The notes beneath the pieces were generated by a model. It had not been told where the DNA came from. It made no database searches and worked only from the letters and a program-made list of their open reading frames with translations. A DNA stretch of 64,000 bases from CAZMGV01 sp964565925 (GTDB taxonomy: Bacteria; JAGRBM01; JAHCIT01). The stretch lies in NCBI GenBank assembly GCA_964565925.1, contig CAZMGV010000017.1, positions 1 to 64,000 on the forward strand, in the 5' to 3' direction. A program made the position numbers and the translations under genes. How positions within the stretch are numbered: the stretch's first letter is position 1; every line of letters starts with the position of its first letter. This document shows positions 25,901-34,446 of the stretch, one piece after another.

Positions 25901-28900
25901 CGCCGTAACCCAGCGTCGAACCGCCCGGGTTCGCCAGCAGCGCCAGCGTGATCGTGTTCGTCGCGGACGTGACGGTGTTGCTGGACGCGTCCTGGATCGT
26001 GACCGTGAGGCCCTGCCCCACGCCCGCCACTGCGTTCGCCGGCTGTACCGTAACGGCCAGCTTGGTCGCCGTGCCTGGAGTGATGTTGAACGTGCCGGAG
26101 GTCGCGGTCGTAAGCACGGGCGTCGACGACGCCTGCAGCGTGTAGCCGGTGCCGGTCTTGTCCAGGTTCACGGACGGGAACGTCGCCACACCGCTGGACG
26201 CCGTCACCGCGCCGCCGCCGGTCAGAGTCGAGCCGCCCGGATTCGCCAGTATGGCGAGCGACACGCTGGTCGTGCTGTCGGTCGTGACGATGTTGCTGTT
26301 GGCGTCGAGGATGTTGACGGTGAGCGACTGGGTCTGGTCCGCCGCCTTGTTCACCGGCGCCGACAGGAACGCGAGCTGTGTTGCCGCACCCGGTGTGATG
26401 TTGAACGTGTTCGAGGTCGCCGCCGTCAGCGCGCCGCTGGTCGCCTGCAGCGTGTAGCCCGTGCCGGTCTTGTTGAGACTGACGGCGGGGAAAGTCGCCG
26501 TTCCGGCCACAGCGGCCGTGCCCGTTCCGCCCGAAAGCGTCGAGCTGCCCGGGTTTGCGAGGATGCCGAGCGTAATCGTGTTGGTCGCGCCGGTGCACAG
26601 GTTGCTGTTGGCGTCGAGGATCTGCACCGCCACCGACTGCGTCGCTCCGGCGACGGCGTTACCGGGTTGCGTCGACCAGGCGAGCTGCGACGGCGCGCCC
26701 GGCGTGATGTTGAACGTATTGGTCGTCGCCGCCGTCAGCGCACCGCTGGTCGCCTGCAGCGTGTAGCCGATGCCGGTCTTGTTGAGGCTCACGCTGCTGA
26801 ACGTCGCCACACCAGCGACGGCGGCCGTGCCCGTCCCGCCCGAGAGCGTCGAGCTGCCCGGGTTCGCGAGAATCGCCAGCGTGACCGTGTTGGTCGCCGT
26901 GGTCGCGTTACCGGCGGCGTCGAGAATACCGACCGCCACTGTCTGGGTGGCACCGGCGGCGGCACTGCCCGGCTGCGTGTTGATCGCGAGCTGGGCCGGC
27001 GCACCGGCCGTGATGTTGAAGGCACCGCTGGTCGCGGTCGTGAGCACCGGGGATGACGACGCCTGCAGCGTATAGCCGGTTCCGGTCTTGTTGAGATTCA
27101 CCGCCGGGAAAGTCGCCACGCCTGCGGTTGCCGTCACCGGCCCGCCGCCGGTCAGCGTCGAGCCGCCCGGATTGTTCTGAATGGCGAGCGACACGCTCGT
27201 CGTGCTGTCGGTCGTGACGATGTTGCTGTTGGCGTCGAGAATGTTGACGGTCAGCGACTGCGTCTGGTCGGAGGCCTTGTTCACCGGTGCCGACAGGAAC
27301 GCGAGCTGCGTCGCCGCACCCGGCGTGATGTTGAACGTGTTCGAGGTCGCCGCCGTCAGCGCGCCGCTCGTCGCCTGCAGCGTATAGCCCGTACTGGTCT
27401 TGTTGAGACTGACGGCGGGGAAGGTCGCCGTTCCGGCCACAGCGGCCGTGCCCGTTCCGCCCGAAAGCGTCGAACCGCCCGGGTTCGCCAGAATGCCGAG
27501 CGTAATCGTGTTGGTCGCACCGGTGCACAGATTGCTGTTGGCGTCGAGAATCTGGACCGCCACCGACTGCGTCGCTCCGGCGGCGGCGTTACCGGGCTGC
27601 GTAGACCACGCGAGTTGCGACGGCGCGCCCGGCGTGATGTTGAACGTGTTGGTCGTGGCGGCGGTGAGCGCGCCGCTGGTCGCCTGCAGCGTGTAACCGA
27701 TGCCGGTCTTGTTGAGGCTCACGCTGCTGAACGTCGCCACACCGGCGACGGCGGCCGTGCCCGTCCCGCCCGAGAGCGTCGAGCTGCCCGGGTTCGCGAG
27801 AATCGCCAGCGTGACCGTGTTGGTCGCCGTGGTCGCGTTACCGGCGGCGTCGAGAATCCCCACCGCCACCGTCTGCGTGGCGCCGGCAACGGCACTGCCC
27901 GGCTGGGTGTTGATCGCAAGCTGGGCCGGGGTGCCGGGGGTGATGTTAAAGGCACCGCTGGTCGCGGTCGTCAGCACCGGGGACGACGACGCCTGCAGCG
28001 TGTAACCCGTACCGGTCTTGTTCAGGTTCACCGACGGGAAGGTCGCCACACCGGATGACGCGGTAATGGGTCCGCCGCCCGTGATCGTCGAGCCGCCCGG
28101 ATTCGCCAGAATGGCGAGCGACACGCTCGTCGTGCTGTCGGTCGTGACGATGTTGCTGTTGGCGTCGAGAATGTTGACGGTCAAAGATTGCGTCTGGTCG
28201 GAGGCCTTGTTCACCGGCGCCGACAGGAACGCGAGCTGTGTTGCCGCACCCGGTGTGATGTTGAACGTGTTCGAGGTCGCCGGCGTCAGCACGCCGCTGT
28301 TGGCCTGCAGCGTATAGCCCGTACTGGTCTTGTTGAGACTGACGGCGGGGAAGGTCGCCGTTCCGGCCACGGCCGCCAGTGCCGTTCCGCCCGTGAGCGT
28401 CGAGCCGCCCGGGTTGCTCAGGATCGTGAGGCCGACGTTGTTCGTGGCGCCGGTGCAGAGGTTGCCGTTGGCGTCGAGGATCTGCACCGCCACCGACTGG
28501 GTCGCTCCGGCGGCCGCATTACCGGGCTGCGTCGACCAGGCGAGCTGCGCGGGGTTGCCCGGCGTGATGTTGAACGTGTTCGAGGTCGCCGCCGTCAGCG
28601 CGCCGCTGGTCGCCTGCANNNNNNNNNNNNNNNNNNNNNNNNNNNNNNNNNNNNNNNNNNNNNNNNNNNNNNNNNNNNNNNNNNNNNNNNNNNNNNNNNN
28701 NNNNNNNNNNNNNNNNNNGTGATGTTGAACGTGTTCGAGGTCGCCGCCGTCAGCGCGCCGCTGGTCGCCTGCAGCGTATAGCCCGTACTGGTCTTGTTGA
28801 GGCTCACACCGTTGAAAGTGGCCACGCCCGCCGAGGCCGCGAGTCCGGTTCCGCCCGTGAGCGTCGAGCCGCCCGGGTTCGCCAGCAGCGCCAGCGTGAC

Positions 28901-31054
28901 GGTGTTCGTCGCGGACGTGACGAGATTCCCCGCGCTGTCCAGGATACTGACCGCCACCGTCTGCGTGGCGCCCGCCTGCGCGTTACCGGGCTGCGTGGTG
29001 ATGGCGAGCTGCGCCGGGGTGCCGGGAGTGATGTTGAACGTGCCCGAGGTCGCCGCGGTCAGCGCGCCGCTGGTGGCCCGCAGCGTGTAGCCCGTGCCCA
29101 CCTTGTTCAGGTTCACGGACGGGAAGGTCGCGAGACCGCCGGAGGCCGTCACCGCTCCGCCGCCCGTGAGCGTCGAGCTGCCCGGGTTTGCCAGGATCGC
29201 CAGCGAGACGCTGGTCGAGTTGTCGGTGGTGACGAGGTTCGCGCCCGAGTCCAGCACCCGGACCGTGAGCGACTGCGTCTGGTCGGCCGCCTTGTTCACC
29301 GGCGCCGCCTGGAAGGCGAGCTGGCTGGGCGCGCCCGGCGTGATGTTGAACGAGACGGTCGTGTCGGACGTGAGGCCGGGGCTCGTCGCCTGCAGCGTGT
29401 AGCCCGTGCCCACCTTGTTCAGGTTCACCGACCCGAAGCTCGCCACACCGGACGAAGGCGCCAGCGCGCCGCCGCCCGAGAGCGTCGCGCCGCCCGGGTT
29501 GCTCAGGATCGAGAGCGTCACGAAGTTGCTCGCGCCGGTGGCGATATTGCCGAAGGCGTCGAGGATGGTGACCGAGACGGTCTGCGTCTGGTCGGCCGCG
29601 AGGTTGCCCGGCTGCGCCGTGACCGAGAGGCTGAACGCCGGACCGGGCAGGATATTGAACGCGCCCGAGACCGCCGGCGTCAGCACCGGCGAGGACGTCG
29701 CCTGCAGCGTGTAGCCCGTGCCGGTCTTGTCGAGGTTGACCGAGCCGAAGGTCGCGGCGCCGCCGGTCACCGTGACGGCCCCGCCGCCCGTGAGCGCCGA
29801 GCCGCCCGGGTTGTTGAAGATCGCGAGCGACACGCTGGTCGTGCTGTCGGTCGTGACGAGGTTGTCGTTCACGTCGAGGATGTTCACGGTGAGCGACTGC
29901 GACTGGTCCGCCGCCCGGTTGAGCGGCAGGCCGGTGAAGACGATCTTCGTCGCCGCGCCCGGGGTGATGTCGAACGTGCCCGAGGTCACCGGCGTGAGCG
30001 CCGGCGACGAGCTCGCCGTCAGCGTGTAACCGGTGCCGGTCTTGTCCAGGTTCACGCCCGGGAACGACGCGATACCGGACGCCGCCGTCACGGCGCCGCC
30101 GCCCACGAGCGTCGAGCCGCCCGCGTTCGTGCCGATTGCCAGCGTCACCTGCGTCGTGCTGTCGGTGAGCACCGTGTTGCCGAACGAATCCCGGATCGTC
30201 ACCGTGACGGGCTGCGACTGGTCGGCGGCAATCGTCGCGGGGGGCGTCTGGAACGCCAGCGCCGCCGCCGGGCCCGCCGTCACCGTCACCGGGATGTTCA
30301 CCGGCGGGATCGCGAACGCCTCCGACTGCGCCTGCACGGTGAACGCGCCCGCCACGGTCCCGGCCGTGTAGGTGTTCTGGCTCTGGCCGTTGGCGCCGGA
30401 AGTCGTGGACGCGCTGCCCACCGAACCCACCGCGGGCACGACAGACCAGTCGAACCCGACGCCTTCGATCGCCTGCCCCTGCGGGCCGGTCAGCTGGACC
30501 ACCAGCGGATCGGCGAGGTCCTGCTGCACCGGCGCCGACTGGCTGCCGCCCGAGACCAGCACCGCCACCGGCGGGCCGTTCTGGTCGACGGCGTCGATCG
30601 GCACGGTCTCGCTGGCCAGCTGGAGCTGCTTGGTCGTGGAGCCTTCGTAGTAGTGGTAGTCGTGCGCGGGGCCGGCGGGCGTGAGGTCGCGGACCACCAC
30701 GGCGCTGAACGTCGCGTTGACCCCGGTGGGGACCTGCTTGATGTTGAACACGATCACGCTGTCGCTGGAAGTGCACTGCGCGCCGGCGGAGATGTCGCCC
30801 GCCTGGCACTGGTCGAGAATGGACGAGTTGGTGGGGACCACGAGAATCTGGTCGTCGGAGAAGCTGCCCGCCGTCGTGGTGAGTCTCACGTAGCGGATCT
30901 CGTTCAGGTCGAACGCGCCGGTCGCGCTGCCCAGCGACAGCGTCACGCGGGAATTTTCCGCCGTGGGCTGCTGCAGGCACGACGCCGTCGTGACAACGAG
31001 CATGGACACAAACGTCCAGCCCAGGAACCGGTGAAGGGTTCTGATAGATTTCAC
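1..31054 (-). CDS. Giant multidomain repeat lipoprotein (3' end outside window)
   Basis: One frame stays open from a GTG at 31054, preceded by a GGGGAG ribosome site, to base 1. I checked the frame near 28616, 13709, 2171, 479 and 119. That gives at least 10,299 codons once the 155 artefactual bases at the N-gap are removed; the stop lies outside. The N-terminus has a basic start, a hydrophobic core and a cysteine near residue 27 (TTASC, a weak lipobox), so export as a lipoprotein is inferred. N-to-C order: a domain of about 130 residues, a Big_1-like domain, about 50 Ig-like repeats (residues ~255-5600), eight seven-repeat propeller blocks joined by TSP3 calcium-binding linkers (~5600-9620), then a parallel beta-helix (~9730 onward). 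No catalytic site was recognised. A surface adhesin or scaffold role is inferred from architecture only. Regulation is unknown; a weak promoter lies near 31250. Confidence 0.9.
2190..3480 (-). repeat. RCC1-like seven-repeat propeller in the giant protein
   Basis: Seven units of exactly 60 codons carry KCWG, then GxLGIGDxxxRGDNPGEMG, LPxVxLGxGR, and xxCALLDNG. The CWG landmark recurs near 2306, 2487, 2665, 2845, 3025, 3205 and 3385. This is the RCC1 / regulator of chromosome condensation repeat, a seven-bladed propeller, in a bacterial secreted version with two cysteines per blade. It is closely similar to the stand-alone RCC1 lipoprotein at 54321-55828. Confidence 0.85.
3560..4790 (-). repeat. 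FG-GAP/VCBS seven-repeat propeller, second copy
   Basis: Seven units with DxNxDGxxD calcium loops are read, for example AHDFNHDGYDDFAV, KADFNSDGVMDLAV, VADMNKDGVDDIVV, AADLNGDGVTDIVI and IGDVNGDGIPDIL; the third unit is degenerate. It lies between the BNR-like block and the RCC1 block. Same fold inference as for the first FG-GAP block. Confidence 0.75.
4960..6170 (-). repeat. BNR/sialidase-like seven-repeat propeller block
   Basis: Seven units are visible with the alternation PxxAV.....VAYxD followed by SSDNGxT-type turns (examples PSVAVDDGQSVGIAYSD, CSSDGVTWG, PAIAVLPSGKYGVIW). The S/A-x-D-x-G-x-T/S turn is the Asp-box (BNR) signature seen in sialidases and related propellers. I cannot see the arginine triad needed to claim sialidase activity, so a binding rather than catalytic role is more likely. 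Confidence 0.6.
6430..7600 (-). repeat. FG-GAP/VCBS seven-repeat propeller, first copy
   Basis: Seven units with the integrin-alpha-like core DxDxDGxxD followed by a hydrophobic strand can be read, for example GTGDIDSDGFKDVV, VTDFDGDSKPDLL, AVDMDMDGAKDVV and AQDHNGDGMIDVF. The outer repeats are degenerate (AHINSDPWDDLL). FG-GAP repeats form seven-bladed propellers with calcium in the loops. The block sits between TSP3 linkers at ~7600-8100 and ~6180-6425. Confidence 0.75.
8110..13660 (-). repeat. Four tandem seven-repeat 'QDG/VxWxD' beta-propeller blocks
   Basis: Blocks at about 13660-12490, 12320-11170, 10600-9440 and 9250-8110 each contain seven copies of a ~50-55 residue unit: VNTxTxxxQxxPSVA, GxFVVAWxS, QDGxxxGIxxQRFDxxG, GxEFxV. 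Counting the NQ/DQ landmark gives seven in each block. A seven-fold beta-strand repeat of this length is typical of beta-propellers, so each block is read as one seven-bladed propeller. The repeat type is common in secreted bacterial proteins, but I know of no defined activity. The four blocks are separated by TSP3 linkers. Confidence 0.7.
14385..17510 (-). repeat. Five-module segmental duplication in the distal Ig array
   Basis: Module boundaries at 14384, 14690, 14984, 15313 and 15635 are followed by a second series at 15958, 16262, 16564, 16886 and 17206 with matching content and spacing, an offset of about 1574 bases. The modules are unlike the 26-29 kb type: for example one carries QNITVQPG and another a WSSFDTEVQDFWGNPT strand. 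The two copies are clearly related but diverged, so this duplication is older than the 930-bp one. Confidence 0.75.
26151..29095 (-). repeat. Higher-order 930-bp repeat (three Ig modules, A-B-C)
   Basis: Three module types follow each other in fixed order: A (DQTQSLTV, IVTTDSTTSVSLA), B (GATQSVAV, NLCTGATN) and C (GATQTVAV, NATTATNTVTLA). The same landmark falls at 26151, 27081 and 28011, exactly 930 bases apart. It falls again at 29096, which is 930 bases further once the 155 bases of gap plus duplicated flank are removed. Copies are nearly identical, implying recent amplification or gene conversion. This is also where the assembly broke. Confidence 0.85.
28619..28718. other. 100-N scaffold gap with 55-base identical flanks
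   Basis: Bases 28564-28618 and 28719-28773 are identical over 55 positions. Removing one copy plus the Ns (155 bases) joins minus-strand codon phase 1 to phase 2 exactly. It also keeps the 309-base module spacing and the 930-base higher-order period. The gap is therefore most likely an unmerged overlap, although extra whole repeat units could still be missing. Confidence 0.85.
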
Positions 31055-31637
31055 TGTGACACTCCCCGGACCCCGCTCCGCTCACTGGAACGGAAGTCCC
31101 TCCGACAACTCTGCTGGCAACAACTGCCGCAACGTCCACGCCGGAACGCCGTTCCCCCCGCGGTTTACGGCTCCGGATGGAGCCGCTCGCAGGGGGAACT
31201 AACGTGCCGGAAATACGGACATTTAGCTGACGTGAAGTTTAACTTAAGCCCCGGTAACCTCAAAGGTAATGGGTCACACTCTGGCGAACTTTTGCGGATA
31301 GATTTTCGCCGTGGTCACCCGTCACGCAACCCCTGTCCGCCGGGGGCAGAATCTTCCGTGACCCCTGTCACATTAACGCTCCCGGAGGGTGCCCGACCGA
31401 GTCAATTCGCTACATTCGGGGAGCAACCCGGGGCCTGCCCGTCGACCGGGAAGGACCACATTGCGGCGCGTCAGCGGCGGCCCGCCGGTGGATTTTCACC
31501 TCTCTTTACACGCGAATTCCGCCCGCCGCCGCCCGGCCAGCAACCGGCAGCGACCTCCAGCGACCGGCAATTGCGGACCACCGGCAACGGGACAGGCGGA
31601 GCCGTGTCACTTCCAACACCCCGGAGGGAGCGATAGA
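31055..31637. other. Divergent non-coding region between giant gene and radical SAM gene
   Basis: Nothing here reads as a convincing protein. It is the shared upstream region of two divergent genes. In the leader of the giant gene there is a perfect 7-bp hairpin (31168-31185, four-base loop) and a short inverted repeat at 31143-31155. The 31200-31290 part is less GC-rich and holds the best promoter candidate. Confidence 0.6.
31236..31263 (-). promoter_or_regulatory. Candidate sigma70-type promoter of giant gene
   Basis: On the minus strand TTGAGG (31263-31258) and TAAACT (31241-31236) are separated by 16 bases, upstream of the GTG at 31054 with a leader of about 175 bases. The match is only moderate and rests on sequence alone. 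Confidence 0.3.
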
Positions 31638-33188
31638 GTGAGCCTTCAGGTTATGAAACCCGCCCGCAAAATCCTCCTGATCGCTCCGGAGAACACGTTC
31701 GGAATCGGCTTCGCGCTCATTCCGAACCTGGGCATGGGGTATGTGGCCACCGCCGCGAAGGCGGCCGGATTCGAGTTCGACTGGATGGACGCCGCGTGCG
31801 AGCGGTTCACCCCCGAACAGGTCGCCGCGAAAATCCGCGCGGGCCGCTACACGGCCGTCGGCCTCAATGTGTTTACGGCGTCGTTCGGCCCCGCGAAGCG
31901 GCTGCTGGACGAGGTGGAGAAACTGGTGCCGCTCCCCCCGGTTATCCTGGGCGGCCCGCACCCGACGTTCGAACCGGAGGAAACCTTCCGCGCCATCCCG
32001 CAGGCGGACTATCTGTTTGTCGGCGAATGTGAAGAGGGGCTCGCGCCCTTGCTGGAGCTGCTGGCGGCCAGAGATAGCGACGGCGCGGCGCCGGCTGAAA
32101 CGGAATTAGCAAAGATTCCGAACCTGGCGTGGCGTATTCCGCACCCCCACCCCGTCTTAACAGACGACCCTCCCCCCTCCAGGGGGAGGGAAGAAACGGT
32201 TTCCCGCCTCCCCCTGGAGGGGGGAGGCAGTTCGCGTGAGCGAACGGTGGGGGTGAGGTTAAACCCCCGCTCCTTCGTGACGGACCTGAACCGCATTCCC
32301 ATGCTGCCGTGGACGGAGATCCGGCCGGACAGATATCCGCTCGCGCCGAACGGCATCTTCTCGAAGCGCAACCGCATCGCGCCGATGATCGCCACGCGGG
32401 GCTGTCCGTATACGTGCACCTTCTGCGGCGCGCCCAACTCGATGGGCGCGAAAATCCGCACGCGGTCGCCGGAAAATCTCATCGAGGAGATCCGCTGGCT
32501 GCAGCGCGACTTCGGCATCCACGAAATCCACTTCATGGACGACAACTTCACCCTCGACCGGCGTTTTCTGCGCACCTTCTGCGAGACGGTCCTGCGCGAG
32601 AACCTTAAATTCGACTGGGCCTGTCCCAATGGTGTCAGACTGGATTCGCTGACGCCCGAGACCCTGCCGCTCATGGAGAAGGCCGGGTGCTATTCGTTCG
32701 CCGTGGGGATCGAGAGCGGGAGCCAGCGCGTGCTGGACATGATCGAGAAGAAACTGACGAAAGAGACGATCAGTGAGAAGGTGAACCTCGTCCGCCAGCT
32801 GACTGATATCCGGATGACCGGCTTCTTCGTGATCGGCCTGCCGGGTGAAACCGAAGCCGAGGTGAACGAGACCATCGATTTCGCCTGCGAGCTGCCGCTC
32901 CACCGGGCCAATTTTTTCAACTACTCGCCGTTTCCGGGCAGCCCGATCTACAACAGGCTCAAATCGGAAGGCCGCCTCACCGGCCTGGACCTCTCGAACC
33001 TGTATATCCACCGCGTCGAGTTCGCGAGCGACGAACTGGGCAAGGCGAAACTCGCCCGCCTCCAGCGCAAGGCGTATCTCAAGTTCTATCTGCGGCCGGG
33101 GGTCCTCATGGGACTCGCCGGCGAGGTGAAGAGCTTTTCGCAGATCGCGACGATCGGACGGCGGGTCGGGCTACTCATGGGGGCGTGA
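31638..33188 (+). CDS. B12-binding-domain radical SAM protein
   Basis: A 516-residue enzyme with an N-terminal cobalamin-binding-type Rossmann domain (~1-165; NLGMGYVA, GLNVFTASFG, ILGGPHPTFEPEE, VGECEEG) and a radical SAM barrel whose CPYTCTFC holds the [4Fe-4S] cysteines (C256, C260, C263). GIESGSQRVLD and GLPGETEAE follow, as in the BchE/HpnJ/TsrM-like superfamily. These enzymes methylate or rearrange unactivated carbons; the substrate cannot be told here. The classic DxHxxG cobalamin ligand is absent, so base-off binding without His is possible. The GTG at 31638 was chosen because GGAGGGAG lies 8 bases upstream; an ATG at 31653 is the alternative. Residues ~169-208, between the two domains, are encoded by an inserted palindromic element. 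The 3' end overlaps the convergent next gene by 18 bases. Confidence 0.85.
   Translation: MSLQVMKPARKILLIAPENTFGIGFALIPNLGMGYVATAAKAAGFEFDWMDAACERFTPEQVAAKIRAGRYTAVGLNVFTASFGPAKRLLDEVEKLVPLPPVILGGPHPTFEPEETFRAIPQADYLFVGECEEGLAPLLELLAARDSDGAAPAETELAKIPNLAWRIPHPHPVLTDDPPPSRGREETVSRLPLEGGGSSRERTVGVRLNPRSFVTDLNRIPMLPWTEIRPDRYPLAPNGIFSKRNRIAPMIATRGCPYTCTFCGAPNSMGAKIRTRSPENLIEEIRWLQRDFGIHEIHFMDDNFTLDRRFLRTFCETVLRENLKFDWACPNGVRLDSLTPETLPLMEKAGCYSFAVGIESGSQRVLDMIEKKLTKETISEKVNLVRQLTDIRMTGFFVIGLPGETEAEVNETIDFACELPLHRANFFNYSPFPGSPIYNRLKSEGRLTGLDLSNLYIHRVEFASDELGKAKLARLQRKAYLKFYLRPGVLMGLAGEVKSFSQIATIGRRVGLLMGA
32142..32261 (+). repeat. Palindromic repeat element inserted in frame in radical SAM gene
   Basis: About 120 bases (40 codons) have nested inverted structure: outer CACCCCCACC against GGTGGGGGTG, inner CCTCCCCCCTCCAGG against CCTGGAGGGGGGAGG. 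The translation is low-complexity (PHPHPV, PPPSRGRE, LPLEGGGSSRE) and unlike the flanking domain sequence. Length and phase keep the frame. Base patterns (…GGGGTGAG ends) match the intergenic palindromes at 35281-35371. Confidence 0.7.
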
Positions 33189-34214
33189 GGGGCCCACAAT
33201 TATACCGCCCTTAGGCTTTTCGATTTTCTTTTCTTTAATCCCCTTATTGGCAGGAGGGTCTTTGGTTTTCCTCATGTACTTAAATGCGTCAGCGAAACTT
33301 AGCCTCAACCGTCCATCTTTTCGCTCGAACACCTCAGTATCTTCAGTAGAAATCGGTAGGCCGATACACCCTTCCGTTTTCATCCCCGTAATTTTAGTGC
33401 TGCGCAAACTCATATCGGTCAGATTGCACTGATTGAAATCAGTCAACACGATTAGCGCAACATCAACCTTTGAATTGCTAAAGTCTACATTTTCAAAAAT
33501 TGTTTGGACAAATACAGAATTTTCAAAAGATATATTATGATAATTCAGATTATTTAGTTTAATGTTTTTTATGCAAATCTCACTTAAATCGATATAAAAG
33601 TCATTCTCATACTTATTTATGCGTCCAATAATATCCAATGCAATTTTGGAATCTTGGCTCGGGGGCAGATCACCTATTTCGTAAGGTGCCAATACGTCCT
33701 CTTTCAATTTATCCACATCACGATTCCAATGTTCTGCTGGATATCGGAGTTTTTGCTTTATGAACGAAGAGATTACTTCAACTACGCCTCGATAAAAATC
33801 CGGATGATTTAATGCAATATGTTCCAACATATATAGACCTCCAATGACTTCACAGTCTTTGTCACTAGAGATCATTTTTACAGATTCGGAGAATTTGATT
33901 GATGCCTTTTCGGACTCCAAAACCTCTGTATTTTTCTGACTAATCTTAATTTGTTCAATTGCTACAAAGGTTTGTCGATTTGTCGATTCGGCCCGACGCC
34001 ATGCAACCGATAATCCAAAAAATGCAATCGCCCCACCAACAACTTTAATCCATGCATCGACAACTAAACTATTGCTGTCGTTAATAACAGAGTTGGGTTC
34101 GAGCAGGAACCGTATCAAAAACCACGATGATGGCAAAAAGGCTACGAACAACAGAAGCAAACAGACAACGGGATATCGTTTAAATAGCTTCATCGCTTTA
34201 TCGAGTGGAGTCAC
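33171..34214 (-). CDS. Membrane-anchored pentapeptide-repeat-type protein
   Basis: A 347-residue protein with two N-terminal membrane segments (~15-37 and ~55-70). A conserved-looking helical section follows, matching the part found before pentapeptides in many such proteins (FSESVKMISSDKDCEVIGGL, YMLEHIAL, VVEVISSFI). After it comes a degenerate A(D/N)LxX-like repeat (LNNLNYHNISFENSVF, ENVDFSNS, TDFNQCNLTDMSL). Family members are poorly understood, so no function is claimed. The GTG start overlaps the upstream stop by four bases (GTGA), suggesting coupling; an ATG at 34193 is possible. The gene is strikingly AT-rich against its neighbours, suggesting transfer. Its last codons are antisense to the end of the radical SAM gene. 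Confidence 0.75.
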   Translation of the reverse strand: MTPLDKAMKLFKRYPVVCLLLLFVAFLPSSWFLIRFLLEPNSVINDSNSLVVDAWIKVVGGAIAFFGLSVAWRRAESTNRQTFVAIEQIKISQKNTEVLESEKASIKFSESVKMISSDKDCEVIGGLYMLEHIALNHPDFYRGVVEVISSFIKQKLRYPAEHWNRDVDKLKEDVLAPYEIGDLPPSQDSKIALDIIGRINKYENDFYIDLSEICIKNIKLNNLNYHNISFENSVFVQTIFENVDFSNSKVDVALIVLTDFNQCNLTDMSLRSTKITGMKTEGCIGLPISTEDTEVFERKDGRLRLSFADAFKYMRKTKDPPANKGIKEKKIEKPKGGIIVGPSRPHE

Positions 34215-34429
34215 ACTTTTTCGATTTCAATAGGTGGCCCGCAATCGCCAAATGGCTGATCTTGCCATGCGCGAATTCCGGATATCTTCACTCGTTTTTT
34301 TGCGTCCGGACATTTAAAAGTGCGCTCACTGTTATCCGGGATTTCTTCGTCATGCGAAACTAATTCATGAACTTTATTGCATAGAGGGCAATTTTTATCG
34401 AGGCGGTGATACCAACTCATAATTTTCAT
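34211..34429 (-). CDS. Small CxxC (zinc-ribbon-like) protein of AT-rich islet
   Basis: 72 residues with CPLC near residue 14 and a second cysteine at FKCPD plus a later DCG, so a small zinc-binding fold is possible. I do not recognise the family. It is AT-rich like the next gene, and its TGA overlaps that gene's GTG by four bases, so the two form a bicistron. The start may be the first ATG (34429) or the second (34420); no clear ribosome site precedes either. Confidence 0.6.
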   Translation of the reverse strand: MKIMSWYHRLDKNCPLCNKVHELVSHDEEIPDNSERTFKCPDAKKRVKISGIRAWQDQPFGDCGPPIEIEKV

Positions 34430-34446
34430 TTATACCATAAATGAAA
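34424..34446. promoter_or_regulatory. Perfect 10-bp palindrome over islet start codon
   Basis: TTTCATTTAT, three bases, ATAAATGAAA. It covers the first ATG of the small CxxC gene and contains a TATAAA-like box on the minus strand. It could be an operator for an autoregulated islet or part of a leaderless promoter. Evidence is sequence symmetry only. Confidence 0.35.

Larger units (their letters stand above)
14090..30290 (-). repeat. Array of about 50 Ig-like (invasin/Big_1-type) repeats
   Basis: Within the giant gene the reading repeats every ~306-325 bases. Each unit has the pattern TQPxN/PVNKA, a DQTQ- or ATQ-containing strand, ILDxxGN, SVSLAI, NPGGSTLxGG, GVATF, NLNKTGTGYTLQA, then SGALTxATSxTFNITPG. 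I counted about 52 copies of the ITPG-type boundary between 14.4 and 30.3 kb, one of them beside the N-gap. Length and beta-rich pattern fit bacterial Ig-like domains used as stalks in invasins and adhesins. Most units lack cysteine, though some carry one ('LCTG'). Copies are very similar at 26-29 kb and more diverged toward 14-18 kb. Confidence 0.85.

Noticed and set aside
21741..27056. Plus-strand open frame of 1771 codons
   Set aside because: It lies opposite the Ig-repeat array. The translation is Arg/His-rich with no domain pattern, and it stays open only because the antisense of a GC-rich repeat avoids stops. Similar frames at 7521-9530 and 9708-11492 are rejected for the same reason.
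14090..30290. CRISPR-like periodic repeats
   Set aside because: The period is ~309 bases, all in one coding frame, with no short repeat/unique spacer alternation.
28595..31054. Separate 819-residue protein ending at the N-gap
   Set aside because: Its last residues are read in the wrong phase after an arbitrary 100-N gap. With the 55-base overlap collapsed the frame continues to the left edge.
30653..31636. Plus-strand frame of 327 codons over the start of the giant gene
   Set aside because: Antisense to a well-supported signal peptide and N-terminal domain. Its composition is not protein-like, and it runs into the radical SAM leader.
33171..34429. Insertion sequence or phage remnant
   Set aside because: The islet is AT-rich and looks transferred, but no transposase, integrase, terminal inverted repeats or target duplication were seen.
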